Of a DNA stretch of 64,000 nt, positions 33,959 to 41,949 are shown one piece after another (within the stretch, counting starts at the first letter, position 1; every line of letters starts with the position of its first letter). Below the pieces are notes generated by a model. The model worked only from the letters and a program-made list of their open reading frames with translations, did no database searches and had not been told where the DNA came from. This stretch comes from Betaproteobacteria bacterium (GTDB lineage: Bacteria; Pseudomonadota; Gammaproteobacteria; Burkholderiales; SG8-39). A program made the position numbers and the translations under genes. The stretch covers positions 1 through 64,000 of the forward strand of contig JACQTO010000139.1 of NCBI GenBank assembly GCA_016210745.1. The letters run 5' to 3'.

Positions 33959-34948
33959 CTAGGCTTTATCGCAGTTCTCAGGCGCCTCGGTGTTGGATTC
34001 GATTGTGGGATGCGAAAAGATGCGTAAAGATTTATTGCCGCCGAGTTGCACTTCGTACTCGGTAAATCGACTAACGATACGATGTTCATCCGAGTAATCG
34101 GCGACTCGAGATGCCGGGATCTTCTCGGTGCGGCGCCGCGCAGTCACCTCGAACAAGAGTTCTCGGAGTAGTTTAGGGCCCTGGTCCGTCACGACGGACA
34201 GTTCCCCATCCTCAATTTCCAACCTCATAGTTCTGCTAACGGGGCTGCCGTCCGCCGGTACTTCTGGAAGATGATCCAAGATAGGGCTTCGGGGGAATGG
34301 TGTCGATTGTGAGTTTGTGGCCCCTGTCGACTGCATGGTCGGCGGCACAGAACGAGCTATCAAGTCATTCAAGGTAACCGGATCGCTCGCATCCTTACAG
34401 CGGAAGATAGGTGCATCCCAGGCTAACGAATTGAAGAGGTTTTGCGAGGGCTCATCAAGTGCTAGCGACGTATCGCTTACGTCACGGTAAACCAAAACCA
34501 TGCGACCGGGAGTCAAATCAATAAAGCCGATGATTACCTCAAGCGGGCTGGTTAGATCGCGGATTTCGTCGTTGGTTAACTCGGAAATTCGCCGAAGAGA
34601 TATGTTGTGCGCCACGCCTGCTCGCAACGCGGCCTCAGTGAAGTCAGTCGAAGAGACTGCGATTGTTCGATCAGCGCCGACGTGTGCACGCTTGGTGGCG
34701 AGCTGCTCGATCCATGTAACATCTTGAACGCGTGACCGATCTCGGCATTCAATGGTGATTAGCAGGTCGCAACTCCCCACCGTGTATCTAATTGAGACAT
34801 CGACCTCGCGGTATTGACCTGTGATTTTGTCGCGTATTCGGTCTGGCGACTTTACCTTGGCTCCCTTCGGCGCAAGAGCGCTTTCAATTCGGGACGCCAG
34901 TAGCTCGAACTCTCGCGACCTAGTACGGGGACGGCTCATTGAACTCAA
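33959..34948 (-). CDS. Mrr-like restriction-endonuclease-fold protein
   Basis: A 329-residue protein. The N-terminal 130 residues fit a PD-(D/E)xK nuclease of the Mrr type: EFELLASRIESAL as the first helix, REVDVSIRY with Asp50, LLITIECRDRS with Glu67 and Arg69 (an ExR variant of ExK), then WIEQLATKR and ADRTIAVSSTDFTEAALRAG as the helix-strand pair common in Mrr proteins. The C-terminal part is unassigned. It may cleave modified or foreign DNA. No methyltransferase or partner gene is seen. It is opposite in direction to the other two island genes, and its composition is likewise lower in GC. Confidence 0.72.
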   Translation of the reverse strand: MSSMSRPRTRSREFELLASRIESALAPKGAKVKSPDRIRDKITGQYREVDVSIRYTVGSCDLLITIECRDRSRVQDVTWIEQLATKRAHVGADRTIAVSSTDFTEAALRAGVAHNISLRRISELTNDEIRDLTSPLEVIIGFIDLTPGRMVLVYRDVSDTSLALDEPSQNLFNSLAWDAPIFRCKDASDPVTLNDLIARSVPPTMQSTGATNSQSTPFPRSPILDHLPEVPADGSPVSRTMRLEIEDGELSVVTDQGPKLLRELLFEVTARRRTEKIPASRVADYSDEHRIVSRFTEYEVQLGGNKSLRIFSHPTIESNTEAPENCDKA

Positions 34949-35029
34949 CCCTACCTTGAATCGGTTGTCAAAGTGTCAACTAATCCGGCTTCGTTGACAC
35001 CGTCCTTTTCCCCGATGGAGTACACGGGG

Positions 35030-35345
35030 GCCTACGGATACGTTGATTCTCCCTGTGTGATCAATCCTACTCCCTTCGGATATCGGCTGCCAGAATGGCG
35101 CAGGAGCGCCGATCCTGGAAGGGTTTGAAAAATGAAGCTATCCCGCGTAGGGGCAGAACGCGCGCAGTCGGGGAATGTTGCTCCTGCTGTGGTTCCCAGA
35201 TTAGTACCGGGACGGCTCCCCACTCAGGGCTAGAACCAAGCGTTCGAATTTGGGGCGATGGGAATGAATGACCGCTTCTCTTGGCAGGAGCGGACGGTCG
35301 ATCATCGTAACCATCAAGGGCAGCAGCGGGTCGGATGCCGTCCTC
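35030..35345 (-). repeat. Right copy of the about 300-bp inverted repeat
   Basis: Reverse complement of the 31950-32257 sequence. The inner edge begins ACGGGGGCCTACGGATACGT and the match runs to about GGGTCGGATGCC. Differences are scattered point changes and small indels, so the copies are diverged. The remainder up to 35627 is non-coding, with further repeat-like strings (CTTCCGCTTTGCGTCGAAAA). A long frame on the minus strand (35201-35839) is only this repeat read as protein. Confidence 0.85.
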
Positions 35346-35627
35346 CGGCCCCGTAGGAAGCGGTCATCCGCATTGAAATCGTAACCAACGTCAGCAATCA
35401 GTTGGACACCGGCCGCTCGATATTGCCGATATAGGCGGCAGCATCGGCCGAATAGGACCCAGTCGGCGTGTGCTGCCGGAACTTCCGCTTTGCGTCGAAA
35501 ACGGCCGTTGATTTGGGCGCGGATATCAAACAAAGGTCCGTCGCGTCTTGACCTCAATGCATCGATGCCGCGAAGATCGCCTATTAACGCGGAGTTGCAG
35601 GCACATCCAAGCTGGCGAGCAATTCGC

Positions 35628-35699
35628 TGCTCGTGACCTTCCAGCACTATTTTGCCGTTCTCCAGCACATAGCCCCGGTCGGAGATCTTCAGCGCCTGC
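35628..35699 (-). pseudogene. Fragment of a livF-type branched-chain ABC ATPase gene
   Basis: The minus strand from about 35698 reads QALKISDRGYVLENGKIVLE, then GHEQ. This is the near-C-terminal segment of LivF ATPases, where ISDRGYVLExGRIVLEG is standard. Only about 24 codons match; nothing of the rest of the ATPase is present. It abuts the stop codon of the nitrilase gene, so a rearrangement joined the two and then the island repeat followed. It is a boundary scar rather than a functional gene. Confidence 0.55.
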
Positions 35700-37406
35700 C
35701 TACACCCGGCTCCGCTCCGGCGCGCGCAGCAACGCCCCGTAGAATTCAGGCCGCCGGTTGCGCACCTGATCGGTCTTGTCGTAATCGCGCTTGTCTCTCC
35801 CGTACATCGCCGCGAGTCCCGCCGAAACGTGCATGCCATTGCCCGGCGAACATTCCGCTGGAATCGGCGAACGTATCCACCAGTGCGGGAAGCATGGGAA
35901 ACGATCGGCCTGGATGATCATGCTGCCGCGGGCAACGTCCGAATCTGCTCGGGCTGCCGCGATCAGGCAGAGGCGATTCTCGGCCGCGCGCTCGACCACG
36001 CCCAGCCTCGGCTCCCAATCGACCCGCCACGCGCAGGGGAACGCGATGATGTCGGCGCCTTTGAAGGCGAGGATGCGCGCTGCTTCTGGCATCAGGCAAT
36101 CGTAGCCGATCATCATTCCGATGCGGCCGAACGGCGTCGTGAATACCGGGAAGTCATCTCCGGGCGCCGCCCATCTGCGCTCGGTCGACCACAAGTGCAC
36201 CTGCCGGTATTTGCCGATCACCTCTCCGGTTGGCCCGACCAAGTACGCTGTGCTGAAATAACGGCCAGCGTCCGCCTCGACGAGGCTCGCTACGATGTGG
36301 ATGCCGGTCTCGCGGGCCAGCCCCTTAAATCGAGTGAGGGCGTCCGCCGAGGTTCGCGACGATCCGGCAGGGTCGGCGGCGATCCGATCGCGATCGAACA
36401 GCGACAGCTCGGGCAGCACCACGACCCGCGTTCCACCCGAGGCCACCTCGCGGATGGTCTCGATCGTTCGGTCAAGCGTTTGGGAGACCTCGCCCTCGAA
36501 ACTCACCTGGACCGCCGAGACCCGAACCCGCGGCAGGATCTCGTCTGCCGGCAACGCGCAAACGGGGACCTCTTCGTTGGTCGCCGTCAGCAGGCCGTAG
36601 AGCTCCGGCCGCCGGTCCGCCAGCAGATCGTTGTCGCGGCCGACGCGTTTGTCATCGGCTTCTTCCGGCACGATGGTCGCGTACACCACCTCTTCTTCGT
36701 TTTCGCTCGCCTTGGCGACGATGCGCCCCATGGGGTCGACGATCTCACTGCCACCGACGAAGTTGCGCGCGTGTCCTCCGGGTATCGGTCCGACGTTGTT
36801 GCAGCTGATCACCCAGAAGCGGTTCTCCGCAGCCCTGGCCGGAACGTGGAGTGCTCCTTCATCCGGTCCGCCCGAGTTGAGCGGGTTCAAGAGGATTTGG
36901 GCGCCTTCGACGGCGAGGCAACGGCTTGACTCGGGGATCAAGCCTTCCTGACAGATGTAGAGACCGATCCGGCCGATGGCGGTCTCGAAGACGCGCCCCG
37001 GGTTCCGCCCGATACTGATGCAATCGTTCTCGTGTCCGAACAGGTACTGCTTTTCGTGCGTGCCGATGATTCTGCCGTCAGGCCCGATCAGGATGGTCGT
37101 GTCGAATACCCGCGGCTGGGGGCCCTTGACGGTCGCGTTCATCGCGATGTGCGTGGCATGAGTCCGCGCTCTGGCCGAGACCGCGTCTACAAATGGACCA
37201 GGAATCGAAAGAGCGATCTCGTACGCGTGATTCTGGTCGCGGTACCGGCTCGGGTGGTTGCAGAGTTCCGGGAGCAGGATGAGTGAGGGCTTCGGGCCGT
37301 CCGCGGGAGCACAGGCCAAGTCGATGAACCGAAGGCACTTAGTCAGATTCTGCTCGACGTCTTGGCCAATAGCATACTGGACGGTCGCGACGCGTACTGG
37401 TGGCAT
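35700..37406 (-). CDS. Tandem double-domain carbon-nitrogen hydrolase (nitrilase superfamily)
   Basis: From the ATG at 37406 after GAGGAGGA the protein has 568 residues, about twice a normal nitrilase-superfamily enzyme. Domain 1 (residues 1-280) has Glu47 in LLPELCNH, Lys119 in THEKQYLF and Cys152 in LYICQEGLIP. Domain 2 (about 290-568) has Glu333 in VLPELSLFD, Lys399 in GKYRQVHLW and Cys437 in GYDCLMPEAAR. Both Glu-Lys-Cys triads are complete. Each half ends with a matching RRPEFYGALL/RRPELYGLL segment, so the protein arose by duplication and fusion. It should hydrolyse amides or nitriles; the substrate is unknown. Confidence 0.9.
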   Translation of the reverse strand: MPPVRVATVQYAIGQDVEQNLTKCLRFIDLACAPADGPKPSLILLPELCNHPSRYRDQNHAYEIALSIPGPFVDAVSARARTHATHIAMNATVKGPQPRVFDTTILIGPDGRIIGTHEKQYLFGHENDCISIGRNPGRVFETAIGRIGLYICQEGLIPESSRCLAVEGAQILLNPLNSGGPDEGALHVPARAAENRFWVISCNNVGPIPGGHARNFVGGSEIVDPMGRIVAKASENEEEVVYATIVPEEADDKRVGRDNDLLADRRPELYGLLTATNEEVPVCALPADEILPRVRVSAVQVSFEGEVSQTLDRTIETIREVASGGTRVVVLPELSLFDRDRIAADPAGSSRTSADALTRFKGLARETGIHIVASLVEADAGRYFSTAYLVGPTGEVIGKYRQVHLWSTERRWAAPGDDFPVFTTPFGRIGMMIGYDCLMPEAARILAFKGADIIAFPCAWRVDWEPRLGVVERAAENRLCLIAAARADSDVARGSMIIQADRFPCFPHWWIRSPIPAECSPGNGMHVSAGLAAMYGRDKRDYDKTDQVRNRRPEFYGALLRAPERSRV

Positions 37407-37598
37407 GATGAAATCCTCCTCTATTCGCCAACCAGCAGCGGTGCTTGCGGGCTGGATTCGGATACTATACCAACCTGCCAAAGTGATCGTATTTCGAAGT
37501 CGACAGGGGCGTTCTTTGGACCCCGGTCACCGGCGGCTTTCACCCTGCTGGACAATTCGGGCATCAATAACAGTTACACGACGACACGGAGCCACCCC

Positions 37599-37988
37599 AT
37601 GACCGCGATCAATTTCAAGCGCGAGATTGCCGACACCCTCGACCACGCCATCGAGCGCGCGACCAAGGCGCTGACAGCCGAGGGCTTCGGCGTTCTCACC
37701 CGCATCGACATGCACAGCAAGATCAAGGAGAAAATCGGCAAGGACATCATTCCCACGGTGATCCTCGGCGCGTGCAACCCGAACCTGGCGTACGAGGCCT
37801 ACGGTGCGAACCCCGACGTCACGAGCCTGCTGCCGTGCAACGCGGTACTCCGCGAGCTGGCGCCGGGGAAGATTTCGCTGGAGTTCGTCAAGCCGACCGC
37901 GATGATGCTGATTCTGGGCGATGCCAAGCTCGCCGAATTGGCGCGCGAGGCCGATGCGAGGATAGAGCGGGCGCTGGGTAACGCATAA
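37599..37988 (+). CDS. DUF302 family protein
   Basis: From ATG 37599 (MTAINFKREIADTL) the protein has 129 residues. The features of DUF302 are the ERATKALTAEGFGVLTRIDM strand-helix, the KIKEKIGKDI segment, VILGACNPNLAYEAYGANPD and LLPCNAVLRE with the conserved Cys-Asn. The family is small, dimeric and of uncertain role, often found near metal, sulfur or redox genes. It stands alone between the nitrilase (divergent) and the nitronate monooxygenase gene (convergent). No signal peptide. Confidence 0.92.
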   Translation: MTAINFKREIADTLDHAIERATKALTAEGFGVLTRIDMHSKIKEKIGKDIIPTVILGACNPNLAYEAYGANPDVTSLLPCNAVLRELAPGKISLEFVKPTAMMLILGDAKLAELAREADARIERALGNA

Positions 37989-38020
37989 TTGCGTTTTGGC
38001 AGGCGCCGCTTGGCGTCAAA

Positions 38021-38995
38021 TCATTTGACGAATCGCGGCAGCCTTTGCGTCAAGATCTCGTGCGCTTGACGCGCGATGCGCTCGACGATTTCGCCTGCGG
38101 GCGGGATGTCGTGGATCAGGCCGGCGTCCTGTCCCATCGACAATGGCGCCTCCTCGGTGTCGCCGCTCTTGCGTGCGGCGAGCACTCCGGCGAACGCTTC
38201 GGCCCGGCGCTGGCGCAGCGCCCATTCGCGTCCTGCCCAGCGTTCGATGAACCGATTGCGCTTCGCGCGCGACATTGCGCCGGGCCACACCTTGCCTTGG
38301 GCGATATCGGGAATCTCGGTCAAGAACGTATCGTGGCCGTCGCTATCCACGATCGCTTGCTTGAAATTCGGGTGCAGCGGTGATTCCCTGCTGGCAAGAA
38401 AGCGGGTTCCGAGCAGGACGCCGTCGGCACCGAGCGAGAGCGCAGCGGCGAGCCCGCGCCCGTCGGCGATTCCGCCTGCCGCCAGGACCGGCAGCGGCGC
38501 CACCGCATCGACTACCATCGGCACCAGCGCCATGGTCGCCTGCCAGCCGACATGCCCGCCGCCTTCGGTGCCTTGGGCGATGATGACATCGGCGCCGGCC
38601 TCTGCCCCTTTCAGGGCTTCCGGAACGCCGCCGGCCATGAACGTCACCTTGGCTCCTGCTGCGTGGGCGCGGTCGATGAACGATTGGATGTCCTGATCGG
38701 GACGCGGCCAGGCAAATGCCATCACAGGAGGCCGCAGCGCGAGTGCCGCGGCGAAGCATTCTTCTTTTGCGTCGAAGACAAGAAAATTCAAAGCGAACGG
38801 CTTGTCGGTGCCGGCGCGGATTGCAGCGGTTCCGGCGCGAATCTGCTCCGGGCTCAAGTTGTGGCAACCCATCGCGCCGAGGCCGCCCGCCTGCGACACG
38901 GCGGCCACCAGATCCGGCGAGTAAACGCTTCCCATGCCTCCGAGTGCAATCGGAAGCTCGATTTCCAGCAGGTCGCAAACAGGCGTCCGAATCAT
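38021..38995 (-). CDS. Nitronate monooxygenase family flavoprotein
   Basis: A 324-residue FMN enzyme with a TIM-barrel fold. LPIALGGMGSVYSPDLVAAV is the N-terminal FMN-binding strand, AQGTEGGGHVG carries the conserved catalytic-loop His of the nitronate monooxygenase/2-nitropropane dioxygenase family, and PVLAAGGIADGRGLAAAL and GADGVLLGTRFL bind the FMN phosphate. It oxidises alkyl nitronates in characterised members; many bacterial homologues act on other acids or are linked to fatty-acid synthesis (FabK-like). It is last of a three-gene unit (Bug receptor, MFS, this gene) with a 28-bp gap to the MFS. Confidence 0.92.
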   Translation of the reverse strand: MIRTPVCDLLEIELPIALGGMGSVYSPDLVAAVSQAGGLGAMGCHNLSPEQIRAGTAAIRAGTDKPFALNFLVFDAKEECFAAALALRPPVMAFAWPRPDQDIQSFIDRAHAAGAKVTFMAGGVPEALKGAEAGADVIIAQGTEGGGHVGWQATMALVPMVVDAVAPLPVLAAGGIADGRGLAAALSLGADGVLLGTRFLASRESPLHPNFKQAIVDSDGHDTFLTEIPDIAQGKVWPGAMSRAKRNRFIERWAGREWALRQRRAEAFAGVLAARKSGDTEEAPLSMGQDAGLIHDIPPAGEIVERIARQAHEILTQRLPRFVK

Positions 38996-39023
38996 TCTCT
39001 TCTCCGCTCGTCCGCGAGCGAGG

Positions 39024-40349
39024 CTACGACGCCGATGGCCTTCCGGCGAGGAGCCGCTCGCGCAGGTCGGTATCCGTGTCCGCGGACTTGTAGACCAGCA
39101 GACCTGAAACCATCAATATCACCGCCATCACCAGCATGAATCCGTCATAGCTGCCGGTCCGGTCGAAGGCGATGCTGGCGATCATGGGGCCGGTTGCAGC
39201 GCCGATCTGGTGAACGATGAAGCTCAGGCCCAGCACTACCCCCGCCAGTCTCGGCCCGACAATTTCGTAGAACATCACGTTTTGCACGGCCACCGTGCCG
39301 AATGTCGGACCGATCGCCACCGCAACCGCAGCGTAAAAGTAAAGTTCGTTCGTAAACCCGAGCGCCAGGAACAGCGTGCCGATGCCCCGCACCAGATAGC
39401 TCAAGGAGAGCATGCTGGCCCGCCCGTAACGATCGGAGAGCCAGCCAAAGAGCAGCGCCGCGGCGACCGCGGTGGCGCCGAATACGCTTACCGCCGTGGC
39501 GCCGGAGGCCAGACTGAAGCCCTTGCTCATGGTGAGCGCGACGAGATGGGCAATCTGGAAAAATGCCACGCCGCAGGACAAACGCGCGGCGAAAAGCAGC
39601 AGCATCGAGCGGTTGCGCAGGTAGGGCAGGCAATCTCCCCAGCCCGCGCGGCGATTCCCGTGGCCGGAACCCGCCTGTGGATCCCGGGCACCGATCCACG
39701 CCAGCGGCAATGCAACGAGGCCGAGCATCCCGCCGGCGGCCAGGGCGGCCGTGCGCCATTCGAAGGCTTGGATCAGAAAGTAAAGGACGGGCGCAAACAG
39801 CAAAGCGCTGAACGACGGGGCGGTCTGAATCATGCTCACCGCGAACCCGCGCCCTTCGGCCTCGAAATGCTTGGATACGAGCAGCGACACGATCGTCAGG
39901 CCGCAGGCTCCCATTGCCAGACCGACCAGCACGCCGTACGAAAGCATGAGATGCCAGAGGTTCTGCGACAAGCCCATGCCGAGAAATCCGACCGCCATGA
40001 GGGCGATTCCCGGCAGAATCACGCCCCGCGCGCCGAAATCATCGGCGCGCTTTCCGAACAGAACGGCTCCCACGGCCCAACCGATCATGCTCACCATGTA
40101 GGGCAAAGTGGCCGTGGCGCGCGACCAGCCAAACTCCCTCTCAATGGGCGGGAGAAACAGGGGGAACGAGCTGATCGCGATCGACGTCATGGTCACGACG
40201 GCGACGCACATCAGCACCATGGCGGTGCGGGATATCGGCAAGGATGGCGAACTCGCGTGCATCTTGCGATCGGTTATGGGGATTGTTGTTTCAGACTCGA
40301 GCTTGTGTTCCGGCGCAGGCGACGGGAGCGACCCCGTCGCTCCGTTCAC
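39024..40349 (-). CDS. MFS transporter (MCT/OFA-like)
   Basis: A 441-residue MFS carrier when started at GTG 40349; ATG 40262 (MHASSPSLPISRTAMV) would give 412 residues and is the other reasonable start. It shows FPLFLPPIEREFGWSRATAT, typical of monocarboxylate and oxalate-formate-like MFS carriers, and the motif-A loop GKRADDFGARGVIL. About 12 hydrophobic segments are present. It is 22 bp after the Bug receptor gene and 28 bp before nitronate monooxygenase, so the receptor, carrier and flavoenzyme probably form one transcript for an acid substrate. Confidence 0.88.
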   Translation of the reverse strand: MNGATGSLPSPAPEHKLESETTIPITDRKMHASSPSLPISRTAMVLMCVAVVTMTSIAISSFPLFLPPIEREFGWSRATATLPYMVSMIGWAVGAVLFGKRADDFGARGVILPGIALMAVGFLGMGLSQNLWHLMLSYGVLVGLAMGACGLTIVSLLVSKHFEAEGRGFAVSMIQTAPSFSALLFAPVLYFLIQAFEWRTAALAAGGMLGLVALPLAWIGARDPQAGSGHGNRRAGWGDCLPYLRNRSMLLLFAARLSCGVAFFQIAHLVALTMSKGFSLASGATAVSVFGATAVAAALLFGWLSDRYGRASMLSLSYLVRGIGTLFLALGFTNELYFYAAVAVAIGPTFGTVAVQNVMFYEIVGPRLAGVVLGLSFIVHQIGAATGPMIASIAFDRTGSYDGFMLVMAVILMVSGLLVYKSADTDTDLRERLLAGRPSAS

Positions 40350-40370
40350 TCCCGGGGCGCGGCCGGAGCG

Positions 40371-41339
40371 TCAATCGGAGCGGATGTTTGCGGCGCGGAT
40401 GACCTTCTCGTAGCGCGCCGACTCGCGCTGCAAGCGCGCGGCGCTTTCTTCGGGCGTGGAGCCGACCGGCTCGATGCCGAGCGCGCCGAGGCGTTCGCGC
40501 ACGTCGGCGGCGCGCAGAGCCCGGGATACCTCCGCCGCGAGCCGCGTGACGATGTTGCGCGGCACGCCGGCCGGCACCGCCATACCAATCCAGATCGAAT
40601 CGTCCACGCCCTGCACTCCGGTCTCCTCCACCGTGGGCCAGTCGGTGTAGCCGGGGACGCGCCGCGAGCGCATGACGCCAAGCACCTTGGCCTTGCCGCT
40701 CTTCACGAACTGCAGCACCGAGGACATCGCGATCAGGCTCATCGCCACCTCTCCCGTGGCCACCGCCGTCGAGGCGGGCGCGCCGCCCTTATACGGAATA
40801 TGCAGCAGCTTGATGCCTGCCTGGCCGGCGAGCAACTCGGTCAACACGTGGCTCGTGCTGCCGGTGCCGGCGGTCGAGTAGGCTATGCCACCGGGTTTAG
40901 CCTTCGCCGCCGCGATCAACTCGGCCAGCGTGGCGTAGGGACTGCCCGCGCCGACCGTAATCAGCATCGGCTGTTCCGCGACGATGGATACGAGGACCAG
41001 ATCGCGCGATAGGTTGTAAGGAAGCTTCGAATATATGGCCGGGTGCATCGCGTACTCCGCGTTGGAGGCCATGAGCAGGGTGTAGCCGTCCGGAGCCGAT
41101 TTCGCGACGGCGTCGATGCCGATGATGCCGCCGGCGCCGGTGCGGTTCTCGATCACAAAGGGCTGGCCCATGAACTCTGTAAGCTTGGGCGCGATCAGGC
41201 GCGCGGGCACGTCGGTGGCTCCCCCGGGAGCGAAGGGCACGATGATGCGCACCGCCCGCGACGGGTAATCTTGTGAGAGCGCCCAGTCCGGCGCGACAAC
41301 GAGCAAGAGAGCGATCAGAAAAGGGCTTACGACCCGCAT
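40371..41339 (-). CDS. Tripartite tricarboxylate (Bug/TctC-type) solute receptor
   Basis: From ATG 41339 (MRVVSPFLIALLLVV) the protein has 322 residues and a signal peptide ending near WALSQ. Bug family features: DYPSRAVRIIVPFAPGGATD, VIENRTGAGGIIGIDAVAKS, DGYTLLMASNAEYAMHP, HIPYKGGAPASTAVATGEV, and WPTVEETGVQG near the end. It binds a carboxylate ligand in the periplasm. No tctA/tctB membrane genes are near; the following MFS may be unrelated to its transport role. The frame extends to 41528 but has no better start. Confidence 0.92.
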   Translation of the reverse strand: MRVVSPFLIALLLVVAPDWALSQDYPSRAVRIIVPFAPGGATDVPARLIAPKLTEFMGQPFVIENRTGAGGIIGIDAVAKSAPDGYTLLMASNAEYAMHPAIYSKLPYNLSRDLVLVSIVAEQPMLITVGAGSPYATLAELIAAAKAKPGGIAYSTAGTGSTSHVLTELLAGQAGIKLLHIPYKGGAPASTAVATGEVAMSLIAMSSVLQFVKSGKAKVLGVMRSRRVPGYTDWPTVEETGVQGVDDSIWIGMAVPAGVPRNIVTRLAAEVSRALRAADVRERLGALGIEPVGSTPEESAARLQRESARYEKVIRAANIRSD

Positions 41340-41494
41340 GGTGAATTTCCCTGGTGATGTTCGTTGAGGCGCCGGCCGGAACCGACCGGCAAAGCGAGGC
41401 CATGTTCGCACGGTGAAAATCAAATTGTCAATTCTCGGTCTATTCCGATACGGTATAAGCCTGCGTCCCTGGCCGGATATCAGGCTAAACATCA

Positions 41495-41926
41495 TTGGTA
41501 CTAACCGAGTGTGGGTATTGCTTGGCACATTTCAGATCGCCTGAATCCGGTGTATTCATAAAGAACGCCGTCTTCGTCACTGCGGGAACGCTGTTTCTCA
41601 TTCTGGGCATCGCCGGGATTTTCCTGCCGCTCCTGCCCGCGACGCCTTTCCTGCTGCTTGCCTCGGCGTGCTATCTGCGCGGCTCGGAGCGCCTGCACCG
41701 ATGGCTGCTCAGCCACGGCAAGCTCGGGGCCTACATCCGCGCCTTCGAGGAAGGCAAGGGGATTCCGCGCCGGGCAAAGATAGTCACCCTCGCGATGTTG
41801 TGGACTTCGATGAGCGTCTCGATCTGGTGGGTGGCCCATCCCTGGGTGCAGGCCGCGCTTCTCGCCATCGCCCTTGCCGTCACGGTGTGGATCGCGCGCA
41901 TGCCCACCGCGCGCAGGCTTCGCTGA
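41495..41926 (+). CDS. DUF454 (YbaN-like) inner-membrane protein, start codon uncertain
   Basis: The protein matches DUF454 from FVTAGTLFLILGIAGIFLPL through LLPATPFLLLASACYLRGSE and IPRRAKIVTLAMLW, with about three or four membrane segments. Family members begin only a few residues before the first hydrophobic helix, but there is no ATG or GTG in frame there: the codons read GTA TTC ATA AAG AAC. The usable starts are TTG at 41522 or TTG at 41495. The start is therefore set by guess, and the gene may be translated from a weak codon. Hairpin element copy 2 follows the gene. Confidence 0.78.
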   Translation: MVLTECGYCLAHFRSPESGVFIKNAVFVTAGTLFLILGIAGIFLPLLPATPFLLLASACYLRGSERLHRWLLSHGKLGAYIRAFEEGKGIPRRAKIVTLAMLWTSMSVSIWWVAHPWVQAALLAIALAVTVWIARMPTARRLR

Positions 41927-41949
41927 AAACCGTCCCCGCGCGAAGGTAT

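Noticed and set aside
35201-35839. 212-residue minus-strand frame at the edge of the island
   Set aside because: Most of it is the 300-bp inverted repeat read as protein; only the livF-like segment of about 24 codons is meaningful, and the frame overlaps the nitrilase gene.
35746-36099. Possible frameshift near the end of the double nitrilase
   Set aside because: The main frame regains clear similarity (RDKRDYDKTDQVRNRRPEFY) to the end of its own first domain, so the intervening unusual stretch is accepted as in frame.
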